A stretch of DNA of 64,000 nt, from the NCBI GenBank assembly GCA_030429605.1, contig JAUIEV010000003.1, positions 124,001 through 188,000 on the forward strand. The letters are read 5' to 3'. The DNA comes from Chlamydiia bacterium (GTDB taxonomy: Bacteria > Chlamydiota > Chlamydiia > Chlamydiales > Simkaniaceae). The position numbers and the translations under genes are program-made. The notes below the pieces were generated by a model that saw only the letters and a program-made list of their open reading frames with translations, did not search any database and had not been told where the DNA came from. This document shows, piece by piece, positions 1-9,278 of the stretch. Within the stretch, counting starts at the first letter, position 1, and every line of letters starts with the position of its first letter.

Positions 1-10
1 AGCTGAAACA

Positions 11-886
11 TTACTTGCCCATCCCAGCTTTCATTGCATCACCCATATCGGCCGGCGTTTCTGCGACAGTTACCCCTGCTTTTCTTAGTGCTTCCATTTT
101 TCCCTGCGCAGTGCCTTGTCCACCTGATACAATAGCTCCGGCATGCCCCATTCTTCTTCCGGGAGGTGCAGTTGAGCCGGCAACGAATGCTGCAACGGGT
201 TTGGAGCAGTGTGCTGAAATCCATTCTGCAGCTTCTTCTTCTGCGCTTCCGCCAATTTCACCTATAAGGAGGATCCCCTCTGTTTCAGGATCTTTTTCAA
301 ATAATTCAAGCACATCAATAAAATTGGTTCCATTCAGTGGGTCACCACCAATTCCAACACACGTTGTCTGGCCAAGACCATTATTCGTCGTTTGCCACAC
401 CGCTTCATACGTCAACGTTCCTGATTTTGAAACAATGCCTACTTTTCCCTTTTTGTGGATATACCCAGGCATGATCCCAATTTTTGCTTCTTCTGGCGTA
501 ATAATTCCCGGGCAATTTGGACCAATAAGACGTGATGTTTTTGAGTGTTTCATCACGCGAGAAACCTCTATCATATCTTTAATTGGAATTCCCTCTGTTA
601 TACAAATAATCAAAGGAACTCCTGCATCCTCTGCCTCTAAAATTGCATCTGCTGCAAATGGCGGAGGGACAAAAATAAGAGAAGCATCTGGATTCACGGC
701 CTCTTTCGCCTCTAGTACAGAGTCAAAAACAGGTATGTTCAAAGAGGTTTCACCCCCCTTTCCTGGAGTAACTCCCCCAACAAAATGTGTTCCATACTCA
801 ATACATTGCTCTGTATGAAATTGCCCTGCCTTTCCAGTAATCCCTTGAGTGATGACTTTTGTTTTTTTCGAAACGAGAATACCCAT
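11..886 (-). CDS. sucD: Succinyl-CoA ligase (ADP/GDP-forming), alpha subunit
   Basis: Alpha subunit of the TCA-cycle enzyme that interconverts succinyl-CoA and succinate with formation of ATP or GTP. At 291 residues it has the usual length. The N-terminal half is the CoA-binding Rossmann domain ([11 protein letters not shown] near residues 14-24). The second half is the ligase domain, with the phospho-histidine in [10 protein letters not shown] (His248) and the following glycine-rich [10 protein letters not shown]. It lies directly downstream of sucC: the sucC stop and the sucD start share base 886, so the two are probably translationally coupled. In chlamydiae this enzyme is part of an incomplete TCA cycle. 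Nothing unusual was seen. Confidence 0.97.
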   Translation of the reverse strand: MGILVSKKTKVITQGITGKAGQFHTEQCIEYGTHFVGGVTPGKGGETSLNIPVFDSVLEAKEAVNPDASLIFVPPPFAADAILEAEDAGVPLIICITEGIPIKDMIEVSRVMKHSKTSRLIGPNCPGIITPEEAKIGIMPGYIHKKGKVGIVSKSGTLTYEAVWQTTNNGLGQTTCVGIGGDPLNGTNFIDVLELFEKDPETEGILLIGEIGGSAEEEAAEWISAHCSKPVAAFVAGSTAPPGRRMGHAGAIVSGGQGTAQGKMEALRKAGVTVAETPADMGDAMKAGMGK

Positions 887-2052
887 TATTTACCTCCCAA
901 TGCTTCCACGGCTTTTTTTGCCGCATCGCCCATGCTATCTGCAGAAATAATTTTTAGACCGGACTCATTAATCATTTTCTTTCCAGCATCAACATTCGTT
1001 CCTTCAAGACGGACAACAAGTGGCACCGACAAAGAAAGTTCATTGACTGCCGCTATTACCCCTTCTGCAATGGTTGCACAGTTCATGATTCCTCCAAAAA
1101 TGTTCACGAGGATCACTTTTACATTTGGATCGGATAAAATAATTTTAAAGCCTGCTGAGACTTTTTCTTTTGTTGCACCACCTCCCACATCAAGAAAATT
1201 GGCCGGCTTTCCACCATAATGGTGTATGATATCCATTGTTGACATTGCAAGCCCTGCACCGTTCACCATACATCCAATGTTTCCTTCTAAAGAAATGTAG
1301 GCTAAATCGTACTTGTTTGCCTCGACTTCATTTTCAGAGACTTGGGATGGGTCGTAGTAGGATGCAAGTTCCGGGTGGCGGAAAAGAGCGTTATCATCGA
1401 CAGAGAGTTTTGCATCAACAGCAACAATGTGTCCATCATCTGTTTCTACAAGTGGGTTAATTTCTAAAAGAGACGCATCTGTCTCAATGAATGCTTTTGC
1501 AAGTGCTTTTGTGGCCTTCATTCCTTCTTTCGCTACCTGCCCCTTCCATCCCATAAATTTTGCAAGACGGACAAGTTCGTACGACTTCAGCTCTCCTGAG
1601 AGTCGAATAGGAAGCTTCAAGATTTTTTCGGGGGTTTTTTCTGCAACCTCTTCAATATCCATTCCACCTTCCGGTGAGGCAATAATAATAGGTTGCGCAT
1701 GCTCTCTATCAATAATTGCACCTAGGTAGTACTCTTTTTTGATTGAAACAGGGCGCGTAATAAGAACCTGCTTTGCAATGACTCCGGCAGGTCCGGTTTG
1801 GTTGTTAACCATTTTCATCCCAATGAGCTCTCTAGCAAATTCAAGAATCTCCTCTTTGCTTTTTGCTAACTTGACTCCTCCGGCTTTTCCTCGCCCTCCT
1901 GCATGGACTTGGATTTTTACAACTCCTTCTGAGAGACCAAGTTCATCGATCAGAGCCTTTGCTTCTTCTGGAGTCTGGGCAACACCAAACTCTGGGATGG
2001 GCATCCCATATCGTTCCAATACTTCTTTTGCCTGGTATTCATGGGTATTCAT
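886..2052 (-). CDS. sucC: Succinyl-CoA ligase, beta subunit
   Basis: Beta subunit, with an N-terminal ATP-grasp nucleotide-binding domain and a C-terminal ligase domain that holds [13 protein letters not shown] place the start at the ATG at 2052, giving [18 protein letters not shown], the usual family N-terminus (388 residues). A longer reading frame reaches 2103, but only the inner ATG has a good ribosome site (GAGG, six bases upstream) and family agreement. The divergent ftsY gene begins 70 bases away, so both promoters are packed into 2053-2121. On the minus strand a TTGATA box is present there, but its partner -10 is poor. Confidence 0.96.
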   Translation of the reverse strand: MNTHEYQAKEVLERYGMPIPEFGVAQTPEEAKALIDELGLSEGVVKIQVHAGGRGKAGGVKLAKSKEEILEFARELIGMKMVNNQTGPAGVIAKQVLITRPVSIKKEYYLGAIIDREHAQPIIIASPEGGMDIEEVAEKTPEKILKLPIRLSGELKSYELVRLAKFMGWKGQVAKEGMKATKALAKAFIETDASLLEINPLVETDDGHIVAVDAKLSVDDNALFRHPELASYYDPSQVSENEVEANKYDLAYISLEGNIGCMVNGAGLAMSTMDIIHHYGGKPANFLDVGGGATKEKVSAGFKIILSDPNVKVILVNIFGGIMNCATIAEGVIAAVNELSLSVPLVVRLEGTNVDAGKKMINESGLKIISADSMGDAAKKAVEALGGK

Positions 2053-2085
2053 TGACAACCTCGCTTTAAATCCCTTTATTCCGTG

Positions 2086-2113
2086 TTGCAAGTTTTCTAT
2101 CAATAGTTATATT
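2086..2113 (+). promoter_or_regulatory. Putative promoter of ftsY, close to the start codon
   Basis: TTGCAA (2086-2091), a 16-base spacer and TATATT (2108-2113) fit a main sigma factor promoter. The -10 ends only eight bases before the ftsY ATG at 2122. Transcription would therefore start almost at the start codon. No ribosome-binding sequence precedes that ATG. Confidence 0.5.
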
Positions 2114-2121
2114 ATTTCGGC

Positions 2122-3036
2122 ATGTTTGGATTTTTTAAAAAAGGTTTTTCGAAGCTCCGAGATGCATTTCGAAAAACTCGGGCACTTCTCGGTGATAAAA
2201 TTGGCGCTCTCTTTGGAAAGCCGATGGATGAGGCAACCTTTGAGGAACTTGAGCGTATTCTCTATGAAGCGGATGTTGGATCAGAGTGTGCGATTGAATT
2301 TGCAGAGGCAACGAGAACGTTTGCCCGCAAAAATCCAAATATTCAGACAGCTGATATCATTACATTCTTAAAGCAAAAAGCAATAAACCTTCTCGGAAAA
2401 AACCCGGATGTTTTGCCAAAAAAAGGGCATCCTCACGTCATTTTAGTTGTGGGAGTCAACGGCTCCGGAAAAACAACGTCATGTGCAAAACTTGCAAAAA
2501 GGTATGCCCAAGAAGGAAAAAAAGTGCTTCTTGCAGCCGGAGATACGTTTAGAGCTGCGGCCATAGAACAGCTCACTATATGGAGTGAGCGGATCGGTGT
2601 GGATATAGTGAAGGGGCAGCCGGGGGGTGACCCTTCCGCTGTGATTTATGATGCACTGCTAAAAGGCACTGCAAAAGACTATGACGTTATTATTGCAGAT
2701 ACAGCAGGAAGGCTCCAATCAAAAACAGATTTAATGCATGAACTTGGGAAAATTGACCGTGTTGTAAAAAAGCATATCCCTGATGCACCTCATGAAACAC
2801 TGCTTGTCCTCGATGCAACAACTGGGCAGAATGCTATCGATCAAGCGAATATTTTCAATCAGTTTACTCCATTAACGGGACTTGTTCTTACAAAATTGGA
2901 CGGTTCCGCAAAAGGTGGAATCATCCTCTCTATCTACCACCAAATGGGTATTCCGGTTTCTTTTATTGGTATTGGTGAAAAAGAAGATGATCTTATCGTG
3001 TTCAACAAAGAAGAGTATGTTGACTCGCTTTTCTAA
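2122..3036 (+). CDS. ftsY: Signal recognition particle receptor FtsY
   Basis: GTPase that docks the SRP-ribosome complex at the membrane for co-translational insertion of membrane proteins. The 304 residues show a short basic, amphipathic N-terminus ([15 protein letters not shown]) instead of the long acidic A domain of E. coli. The N domain follows, then the G domain with P-loop GVNGSGKTT (111-119), DTAGRLQ and the G4 motif [10 protein letters not shown]. The short form is typical of chlamydiae as I recall. The gene is transcribed divergently from sucCD. The start lacks an upstream Shine-Dalgarno and may be leaderless, but the protein aligns from its first residue. Confidence 0.95.
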   Translation: MFGFFKKGFSKLRDAFRKTRALLGDKIGALFGKPMDEATFEELERILYEADVGSECAIEFAEATRTFARKNPNIQTADIITFLKQKAINLLGKNPDVLPKKGHPHVILVVGVNGSGKTTSCAKLAKRYAQEGKKVLLAAGDTFRAAAIEQLTIWSERIGVDIVKGQPGGDPSAVIYDALLKGTAKDYDVIIADTAGRLQSKTDLMHELGKIDRVVKKHIPDAPHETLLVLDATTGQNAIDQANIFNQFTPLTGLVLTKLDGSAKGGIILSIYHQMGIPVSFIGIGEKEDDLIVFNKEEYVDSLF

Positions 3037-3043
3037 GCCCGGA

Positions 3044-3072
3044 TTGCTCTTTTCTTCAGATCAGAGTATAGT
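3044..3072 (+). promoter_or_regulatory. Putative promoter upstream of the 3082 gene
   Basis: TTGCTC (3044-3049), an exact 17-base spacer and TATAGT (3067-3072), which matches TATAAT at five of six bases. The -10 ends nine bases before the ATG at 3082, so the transcript would have almost no leader, as at ftsY. Confidence 0.5.
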
Positions 3073-3081
3073 ACTGGATAT

Positions 3082-3819
3082 ATGCAAGAAATAGTCGATA
3101 GCCTTCATTTTCATCTAAAAGCACAGAAGAAACGGTTCCTTTTTGGAGGCGACAATGTGCCATCTGGCAATACCAGCCAAGACGAGAAAAAGGCTCTCCC
3201 CAAAGCACCTCAAACAGCTGTTCCAAAAATTATTCTTCCAAAGACACCTGTGCAGCAAACAATTCAAATAGAATCACCAACTCCCAAAAAAGCAACGACA
3301 CATACAAAGGCTCATACCCCTTCAATTGAGCTAGAGCCTATGCAAGAAAAAGGGAGCAGAACATGTGACACAAAGGTTCTGGAATCATTAGGCATTCCGG
3401 TTATACCCACAGCAAAAGATACGATCGCAAAAAAAGTGCGCTTTGCCTACAAAGACAAAAAACACATTCCAGAAATACCAATACTTCATTTTGGAAGTGT
3501 TCATGCAAAATTTTTACACAATCTTGCGCACGCTATTGGCACAAAGTTTGGATCATCCCGAGTACTTAATTGCAGCGCAATTGAAGAAAAAGAAAAGTGG
3601 GATGTACTGAAAGAGGCTCGCGATGTAAAACTCTTTATACTCCCGGATTTTGTGCTCGCAAAATACCCAATGCTCCAAGAAGGTTTTTTAGAAAATGGGA
3701 CATCACGACTCCTTTTTGGAAAGCCACTCCTCCTCCTTCCAGACCTTTCTCTGTACATGAAAGATCCTGAACTGAAACGCTCTCTTTGGAATATCCTATG
3801 CACACTCCTCCAAAAGTAG
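3082..3819 (+). CDS. Conserved-position protein of unknown function upstream of priA
   Basis: I do not recognise a family. The 245 residues fall into a short basic N-terminus, a low-complexity Lys/Pro/Thr-rich linker (about 35-115) and a compact C-terminal part (about 120-245). The C-terminal part has alternating hydrophobic strands (IPILHFG, VKLFILPDF, KPLLLLPDLSLY), possibly an alpha/beta fold. There is no signal peptide or membrane segment. Its end overlaps the start of priA by 22 bases, so the two are probably co-expressed. I recall that a hypothetical gene sits next to priA in C. trachomatis too, which would make this a lineage gene of unknown role, perhaps in replication. Confidence 0.75.
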   Translation: MQEIVDSLHFHLKAQKKRFLFGGDNVPSGNTSQDEKKALPKAPQTAVPKIILPKTPVQQTIQIESPTPKKATTHTKAHTPSIELEPMQEKGSRTCDTKVLESLGIPVIPTAKDTIAKKVRFAYKDKKHIPEIPILHFGSVHAKFLHNLAHAIGTKFGSSRVLNCSAIEEKEKWDVLKEARDVKLFILPDFVLAKYPMLQEGFLENGTSRLLFGKPLLLLPDLSLYMKDPELKRSLWNILCTLLQK

Positions 3820-6023
3820 CCCATGTTCTTCTTGATGATGCGCTTGATGCCCACCTCGATTACAGCATTCCGAACGAGATGACCCTTGAGCGTGGAATGC
3901 GTGTGCACGTTCCGGTTCGAGGAAGTATTCGGAAAGGAACGGTCATCGATATTTCTCATTCATCCCCATACATGGGCTCTCTCCAAGCTGTTTCGAATGT
4001 TACATCTGAAACTCCTTATATTTCTGCTGAGCTGTTTACCCTTGCGGAGTGGATGTCTCAATACTACATTACCCCTCTTCGGAAGATTGTTCGCCTTTTT
4101 TTCCCCCCTTCAATTCGAAAAGACATGAAGCAAAAAGAGCAATATCTCGTGAAGCGAGATATTCCACTAAAAAAAATGGCAGATCTTTCAGAAAAGCTGC
4201 TTATGGTGTCGCCTCCTCAAGCAAAAGTGCTTCAAGTGATGTTAAAAAAACCAAAGGGTGTTTTATTGACAGAGCTTCTGGAAGAAGCTGGAGTCTCAAA
4301 AAGTCCAGTTGAAACGCTTGTAAAAAAAAAGGTGCTTTCATGCGATAAAATGTGCATTGACCGATCTCCGGCAGATAACTTTTCATACTTCCGCTCACCT
4401 CCAAAAGTGTTACGCGAAGAACAAAAAGAAGCGTATGAACAGATTACAGCCTGCTTAAAAAATAACACCTTTCAACCGTTTTTACTGCATGGAATCACAG
4501 GCTCCGGAAAAACAGAGGTGTATTTACAAGCGATCGAAGCTGCGCGAGCAATGGGTAAGTCCGTCCTTATGCTTGTGCCAGAAATTGCACTCACTTCACA
4601 AACTATTGAGCGGTTTAAAGCTCGCTTCGAAGAGCCAATGGGTATTCTTCACCATAGATTGAGCCACGGGGAACGCGCAGATGTGTGGAGGAATATCCAT
4701 CAAGGAAAGACCGGTATCGTCATCGGTGCGCGGTCAGCTGTTTTTGCACCGTTGCAAAACCTTGGCTTGATTCTTGTAGATGAAGAGCATGATGGATCGT
4801 ATAAACAAACAGATGAAATGCCCTGTTATCACGCTCGCGACATCGCCGTCATGCGAGGGAAATTAGAAAATGCTGCGGTCGTTCTTGGGTCTGCAACACC
4901 GAGTCTAGAGAGTTATAAAAATGCCCTAGAAGGAAAATACCACCTTCTCAAAATGACATCTCGCCCTTCAAATGCACGCCTCCCAAAAGTACATCTGATC
5001 GATATGAAGCGCGTCTTTGAGCGTGCAGGTGGATTTACACTTTTTTCAGATGAGTTGATACAGGGAATTAAAACACGCCTCGAGCGGGGTGAGCAAACGC
5101 TGCTTTTTCTTAACAGGCGCGGGTACCATTCCTTTTTGCTGTGTACGGATTGTGAACATATTGAAACATGTCCCCATTGTGATATTTCACTTACCTACCA
5201 TAAAACAGCACACCTGCTTACCTGCCACCAATGCGGTTTTACTCTTTCACCTGTCCCCTCATCCTGTTCGAACTGTGGAAAAAAAGACGTCTTGCAAATG
5301 AAAGGGTACGGCACAGAACAAGTACAGAAAGCACTTCATGCAATACTCAAAGACGTACGAACAATACGGATGGATGCAGATACCACTCGGCACAAAGGAA
5401 GCCATGAGCAACTTTTTAAACAATTTAAGGCAGGAAAAGCAGACGTTCTTATTGGAACCCAAATGATTGCAAAAGGGCTTCATTTCCCTTCTGTTACATT
5501 AGTTGGAATTATCAATGCAGACACAGCATTAAACATTCCTAATTACCGCGCATCCGAAACCGTTTTCCAGCTTATTACGCAGGTTGCCGGGCGGTCAGGG
5601 AGAGGTGCCCTGCCGGGTGAAGTCATTATCCAAACAATGCTCAAAGAGCATATGGTGCTTCAAACAGCCTCGGAAGAAAACTACTCGAAATTTTATACTG
5701 AAGAAATTGCTTCAAGAGAGCTTCTTGAATACCCACCATTTTCTCAGCTGGCACTCATGGTCGTTACGTCTACAGAAGAGGAAAGCTGCAAAAAGTACGC
5801 GCAGTTCCTTGCAGAAACGCTCCAAAAACACCTCCCCTCATCCTTCGAAATCTATCCAGCAATCCCATGTGGTATAGCAAAAATTAAAGATCGGTTTCGT
5901 TACAAAGTACTTGTCAAAGGGCACCCTATAACAAAATTTTCACTTACGCTTCCAAAAATCCTTCCAAAAATCCCAAAAAATGTACGCCTTCTTGTTGATA
6001 TTGGGCCGCTCAGCACATTTTAG
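3798..6023 (+). CDS. priA: Primosomal replication protein N' (replication-restart helicase PriA)
   Basis: Superfamily 2 helicase that recognises stalled forks and reloads the replicative helicase. Visible parts, in order: the N-terminal DNA-binding region; Walker A in HGITGSGKTE; a DEEH Walker B (VDEEHDGSYKQ); the zinc-binding insert with paired cysteines (CTDC, CPHC, CHQC, CSNC); and helicase motifs V-VI (QVAGRSGRG). I use the ATG at 3798 (741 residues), because the frame only extends upstream through a TTG at 3786. It overlaps the preceding gene by 22 bases. All catalytic motifs look intact. Confidence 0.95.
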   Translation: MHTPPKVAHVLLDDALDAHLDYSIPNEMTLERGMRVHVPVRGSIRKGTVIDISHSSPYMGSLQAVSNVTSETPYISAELFTLAEWMSQYYITPLRKIVRLFFPPSIRKDMKQKEQYLVKRDIPLKKMADLSEKLLMVSPPQAKVLQVMLKKPKGVLLTELLEEAGVSKSPVETLVKKKVLSCDKMCIDRSPADNFSYFRSPPKVLREEQKEAYEQITACLKNNTFQPFLLHGITGSGKTEVYLQAIEAARAMGKSVLMLVPEIALTSQTIERFKARFEEPMGILHHRLSHGERADVWRNIHQGKTGIVIGARSAVFAPLQNLGLILVDEEHDGSYKQTDEMPCYHARDIAVMRGKLENAAVVLGSATPSLESYKNALEGKYHLLKMTSRPSNARLPKVHLIDMKRVFERAGGFTLFSDELIQGIKTRLERGEQTLLFLNRRGYHSFLLCTDCEHIETCPHCDISLTYHKTAHLLTCHQCGFTLSPVPSSCSNCGKKDVLQMKGYGTEQVQKALHAILKDVRTIRMDADTTRHKGSHEQLFKQFKAGKADVLIGTQMIAKGLHFPSVTLVGIINADTALNIPNYRASETVFQLITQVAGRSGRGALPGEVIIQTMLKEHMVLQTASEENYSKFYTEEIASRELLEYPPFSQLALMVVTSTEEESCKKYAQFLAETLQKHLPSSFEIYPAIPCGIAKIKDRFRYKVLVKGHPITKFSLTLPKILPKIPKNVRLLVDIGPLSTF

Positions 6024-6095
6024 CCCGTTTCATTATCCCTTGAGATTTACGAAAAAATCCTTCACAATACTGCATAGTAAAATATGAGGGAGCGC

Positions 6096-7682
6096 ATGAC
6101 AACCGCTATGGATACAAAAACACCAGAATACCATGACTATGAAGAATTTCAAAACCGAATGGGAAAACTCAAAGAGATTGAATCACTCGGAATTGATCCA
6201 TACCCTCCCACGTATCCCCAACCGTGTCAAACACATGCGCTTATAACTCGTATTGGAGACAATGAAGTTGGTTCTTTCGAAGATGCAGAAGCAGGATCAA
6301 CAGAAGAAGTCACCCTTGCTGGAAGGCTGGTCCTTTTTAGAGCAATGGGAAAAAATGCATTCGGTCACGTGCAAGATGACACCGGTCGACTTCAAATTAT
6401 GTGCAATAGAGATGCAACAAAAGTACACGGCCTGACAAGTGACGAAATCAAGCCGTTAAAATTTATTGAGAAAAAGATTGATTTGGGTGACGTAATAGGT
6501 GTCAAAGGACACCTTTTCAGAACCGGAAAAGGTGAACTCACTGTGTATGCAAAAGAGGTTACACTTCTCTGTAAAACACTGCTTCCTCTTCCCGATAAAC
6601 ACAGCGGCCTTCAGGACAAGGGGGTTCGTTATAAAAAAAGATGGTTAGATCTTATTGCAAACCCAGACTCAAAAGATGTTTTGGTTATGCGCTCTCATAT
6701 AGTCCGCCTTGTTCGAAAATTTTATGAAACGCACAACTTTCTCGAAGTGGAGACACCTATTCTTCAAAATATGTATGGAGGAGCTGAAGCAAGACCATTT
6801 ATTACCGAACTCAATGCACTCCACCAAGAAATGTATCTGCGTATTGCACTTGAGATTGCGCTAAAAAAACTGATTGTCGGTGGCCTTCCTCGCGTGTTTG
6901 AAATTGGAAAAGTCTTCAGAAATGAAGGGCTTGACAGAACACATAATCCAGAATTTACAATGCTTGAATCGTATGCAGCCTACTGGGACTACAACGATGT
7001 TATGACATTTACTGAAAATCTTTTTGCATATGTGGCTCAAGAGCTTTTTGGAACAACCAAAATTGGAAAGCGACTTGATAAAGCTGGAAATGAGCATGAA
7101 ATCGATCTTCAGACACCCTGGACTCGCCTTACAATGAAAGAGAGTATTGCAAAATATGCAGGGATTGACGTTGATGCTATGGATGATGCAGGACTGGAGA
7201 ACGTGCTCAAGAACAAAACAGAGCTTTCCCCTGAAGAATATGCTAAAGCTCCTCGAGGAAAACGGATTGCTCTCCTCTTTGAAGAGCTTGTTGAACACCA
7301 CCTTATTCAACCAACCCACATCACTGACCACCCGATAGAAACAACGCCACTGTGTAAGCTGCACCGAGATCCTTCAGAGCGTGAGAAGAATATGGTTGAG
7401 CGTTTTGAAACCTTTATTTTGGGATATGAATTTTGCAATGCGTACACTGAGCTCAATGACCCGGTGATGCAAAGAAAGTTGCTTGAACAACAAGCAGAAA
7501 TGAGAGAAGGCGGAGATGAGGAAGCATCTCCAATGGATGAAGAGTTTATAGAGGCCATTTGTCAAGGGATGCCTCCATGTGGAGGACTTGGCGTTGGAAT
7601 AGACAGAATGACAATGCTCTTTACAGGAGCATACTCAATCCGTGATATTCTCTACTTTCCTCTCATGAAACCTGAAGAATAA
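6096..7682 (+). CDS. lysS: Lysyl-tRNA synthetase, class II
   Basis: Charges tRNA-Lys. An N-terminal OB-fold anticodon-binding domain is followed by the class II catalytic core. The core has motif 2 (FRNEGLDRTHNPEFTMLE) and motif 3 (GLGVGIDRMTMLFTG). Three in-frame ATGs lie close together at 6084, 6096 and 6108. I choose 6096 because TGAGGG sits five bases upstream of it, giving 528 residues. The gene is followed by a strong bidirectional terminator and meets a minus-strand gene tail to tail. Chlamydiae commonly keep lysS and cysS close together; here they are separated by the kinase-like gene. Confidence 0.96.
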   Translation: MTTAMDTKTPEYHDYEEFQNRMGKLKEIESLGIDPYPPTYPQPCQTHALITRIGDNEVGSFEDAEAGSTEEVTLAGRLVLFRAMGKNAFGHVQDDTGRLQIMCNRDATKVHGLTSDEIKPLKFIEKKIDLGDVIGVKGHLFRTGKGELTVYAKEVTLLCKTLLPLPDKHSGLQDKGVRYKKRWLDLIANPDSKDVLVMRSHIVRLVRKFYETHNFLEVETPILQNMYGGAEARPFITELNALHQEMYLRIALEIALKKLIVGGLPRVFEIGKVFRNEGLDRTHNPEFTMLESYAAYWDYNDVMTFTENLFAYVAQELFGTTKIGKRLDKAGNEHEIDLQTPWTRLTMKESIAKYAGIDVDAMDDAGLENVLKNKTELSPEEYAKAPRGKRIALLFEELVEHHLIQPTHITDHPIETTPLCKLHRDPSEREKNMVERFETFILGYEFCNAYTELNDPVMQRKLLEQQAEMREGGDEEASPMDEEFIEAICQGMPPCGGLGVGIDRMTMLFTGAYSIRDILYFPLMKPEE

Positions 7683-7700
7683 TCTTTAGGTGTATATCAC

Positions 7701-7736
7701 AAAAAAAAACTCAGCACAATCTGCTGAGTTTTTTTT
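7701..7736. terminator. Bidirectional intrinsic terminator
   Basis: An A-run, the stem ACTCAGCA / TGCTGAGT with a short loop, then a T-run of eight or more. It reads as a rho-independent terminator on both strands, serving the convergent lysS (+) and the kinase-like gene (-). Confidence 0.9.
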
Positions 7737-7761
7737 GCAATACAATACTTTTCTGGAAGCA

Positions 7762-9102
7762 CTAGCCCAAGCAAACCAGCTTCAGTACTTCGACAAGCCG
7801 AGGGTGTGTTTCAACAAGTGGTTCACACAAAAATGCAAGTACACTTTCATTTCTACTGACTAAATTACGCACAATAGTATTTAAAAACGGTTGTGGCGCA
7901 TCGTCATCAGAGTCTAGCTCCATAAAGTCAATAAGTGTCAGCGTGTTATCACTTTTCACTCCGAAGTTTCCTGTATTGATATCGAGCGCTACCTTATTTG
8001 TATACGCCCACACAAGGAAGTCGCGAAATGAATGTAGCTGGACTTTGAGCGTTTCAGGCAATCCCTCAAAGTGGCCTGCACGACCTTCACTTGCTGCCGA
8101 TTCTGCACCACCCACACCATCTAACATAGTATCAGGAGCTAAAAGCTCTTGATCTATAGTCCATGTAGTGTCAACACGTTCACAAAGAAAAAACCCGTCA
8201 CGCACTGGATCATTAAGAATTGCACTCACACTGAGAGGAGCTCCCCCCGCTATTGCATCTTGCAGATGCTTGTGCTGTTCGCATGCATGCGTCGTCATTT
8301 TTAGGAGTTCACGGTCTGAGCTTCGTTGTGCTCTTGTTTGAGAGTACACCTTGAGCACAAGTTCTTTTCCTTTTCTTCCGTCATACACCTCTTTCTCACC
8401 GTCAGCGAAAAAGTATGTAGTTTTAAAATCGCCGCTCTGTGGAGAGTGCAACGAAAATTTTTGCCCATTTATGGTTATAGAAAATGTACTACATTCTCTC
8501 TGTTTTTGCCGGAAAAGGTTGCTAGGGCTTGATCCAGCTCGAGCTCGTGCTGGAGTTGGAGGTGGGCTTCTAAATGGACTCACACTTCCTCTTCTTCTAA
8601 AACCAGACATTGAAGGTCGAGGGCGACCTGGAGAAAACATGCCCTTTCCAGGAGAAGCTGGACTTAGAGAACTGCTGGAACTGCTTGATGATGCAGGAGG
8701 CAATCTTCTTTGTGGCTCTGTTTTTGGTGTAGGAGCTGCTGCTCTTCTATCAAATAAAGAAGGAGGTGTTCCTCTTTCAGCAACAACAAAACCTGGAGAT
8801 ACCGCTCGTGGAGGCGAGTGAAGAAGCATACCTCCGGCAGCTGCAGCTGCATCATGTGGTATTGGAAAGTGTGGAAAAGCTGCTCTAGCTACTTTCCCTC
8901 TTCCACCACCTGTAACACCCTGTGTAACAACTCGTACTATCGGAGGAGACGTGCGGCCTGCTCCCCGGAACGCATCAATAGCAACATCCGAAGTTCGAGT
9001 ATTCGTTTCTGATGTCTGTGAATCTGGAGATCTATCAGCTTCTCCAGGAGAGCTCGGTCGTTTCCTTGAAGCGGATTGAAAAGTGTTTATTGGTGCTGCC
9101 AT
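7762..9102 (-). CDS. Probable secreted protein with a C-terminal protein-kinase-like domain
   Basis: A 446-residue protein in two parts. Residues 1-200 are low complexity, rich in Ser, Pro, Arg and Gly, with a nine-serine run at 138-145 and neighbours, and look disordered. Residues 205-446 carry a spaced set of kinase landmarks: beta3 lysine in ELVLKVY (Lys251), an alpha-C glutamate in DRELLK (Glu265), a hinge-like FFLCERV (304-310), catalytic ALDINTGNF (Asp374, Asn379) and DFM in place of DFG (Asp392). Asp374 to Asp392 is 18 residues, the spacing of the HRD and DFG aspartates in eukaryotic-type kinases. It has no Gly-rich loop that I can see. A disordered N-terminus and isolated position suggest a type III effector; this is inference. 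Confidence 0.65.
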   Translation of the reverse strand: MAAPINTFQSASRKRPSSPGEADRSPDSQTSETNTRTSDVAIDAFRGAGRTSPPIVRVVTQGVTGGGRGKVARAAFPHFPIPHDAAAAAGGMLLHSPPRAVSPGFVVAERGTPPSLFDRRAAAPTPKTEPQRRLPPASSSSSSSSLSPASPGKGMFSPGRPRPSMSGFRRRGSVSPFRSPPPTPARARAGSSPSNLFRQKQRECSTFSITINGQKFSLHSPQSGDFKTTYFFADGEKEVYDGRKGKELVLKVYSQTRAQRSSDRELLKMTTHACEQHKHLQDAIAGGAPLSVSAILNDPVRDGFFLCERVDTTWTIDQELLAPDTMLDGVGGAESAASEGRAGHFEGLPETLKVQLHSFRDFLVWAYTNKVALDINTGNFGVKSDNTLTLIDFMELDSDDDAPQPFLNTIVRNLVSRNESVLAFLCEPLVETHPRLVEVLKLVCLG

Positions 9103-9278
9103 ATGTTCTCATCCCTGTTTTGTATTTTATTTTTTGATGCTAGAGAAGAATCACGTCTGTTTATCAACAGTGCGTAAAAAAGCTTGCGAGAGTTTGATCG
9201 ATATTTGCATTATCTGCAAGGAGATTTACAACCTTTAAGGAGACTCGAAGTATAAAAAAATGTGATAGATTCAGAAAT
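9103..9278. other. Intergenic region between the kinase-like gene and cysS
   Basis: 176 bases of AT-rich sequence upstream of the minus-strand kinase-like gene and downstream of cysS. On the minus strand a TTGATA box is seen about 60 bases from the kinase-like start, but no convincing -10 lies at the right distance. AAGGAG motifs occur on the plus strand but precede no open frame. No RNA gene was recognised. Confidence 0.4.

Noticed and set aside
15-818. 267-residue open frame on the plus strand opposite sucD
   Set aside because: It is the antisense shadow of a fully conserved gene, has no ribosome site and its sequence resembles nothing.
3786-3797. TTG start for priA at 3786
   Set aside because: The ATG at 3798 begins the conserved N-terminus and needs a smaller overlap.
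8658-8690. Repeat-like serine run in the kinase-like gene considered as a simple repeat or CRISPR-like unit
   Set aside because: It is a coding run of serine codons inside an open frame; no spacer structure exists.
8351-8821. 156-residue plus-strand frame opposite the kinase-like gene
   Set aside because: It runs over the low-complexity coding part on the other strand; composition alone keeps it open.
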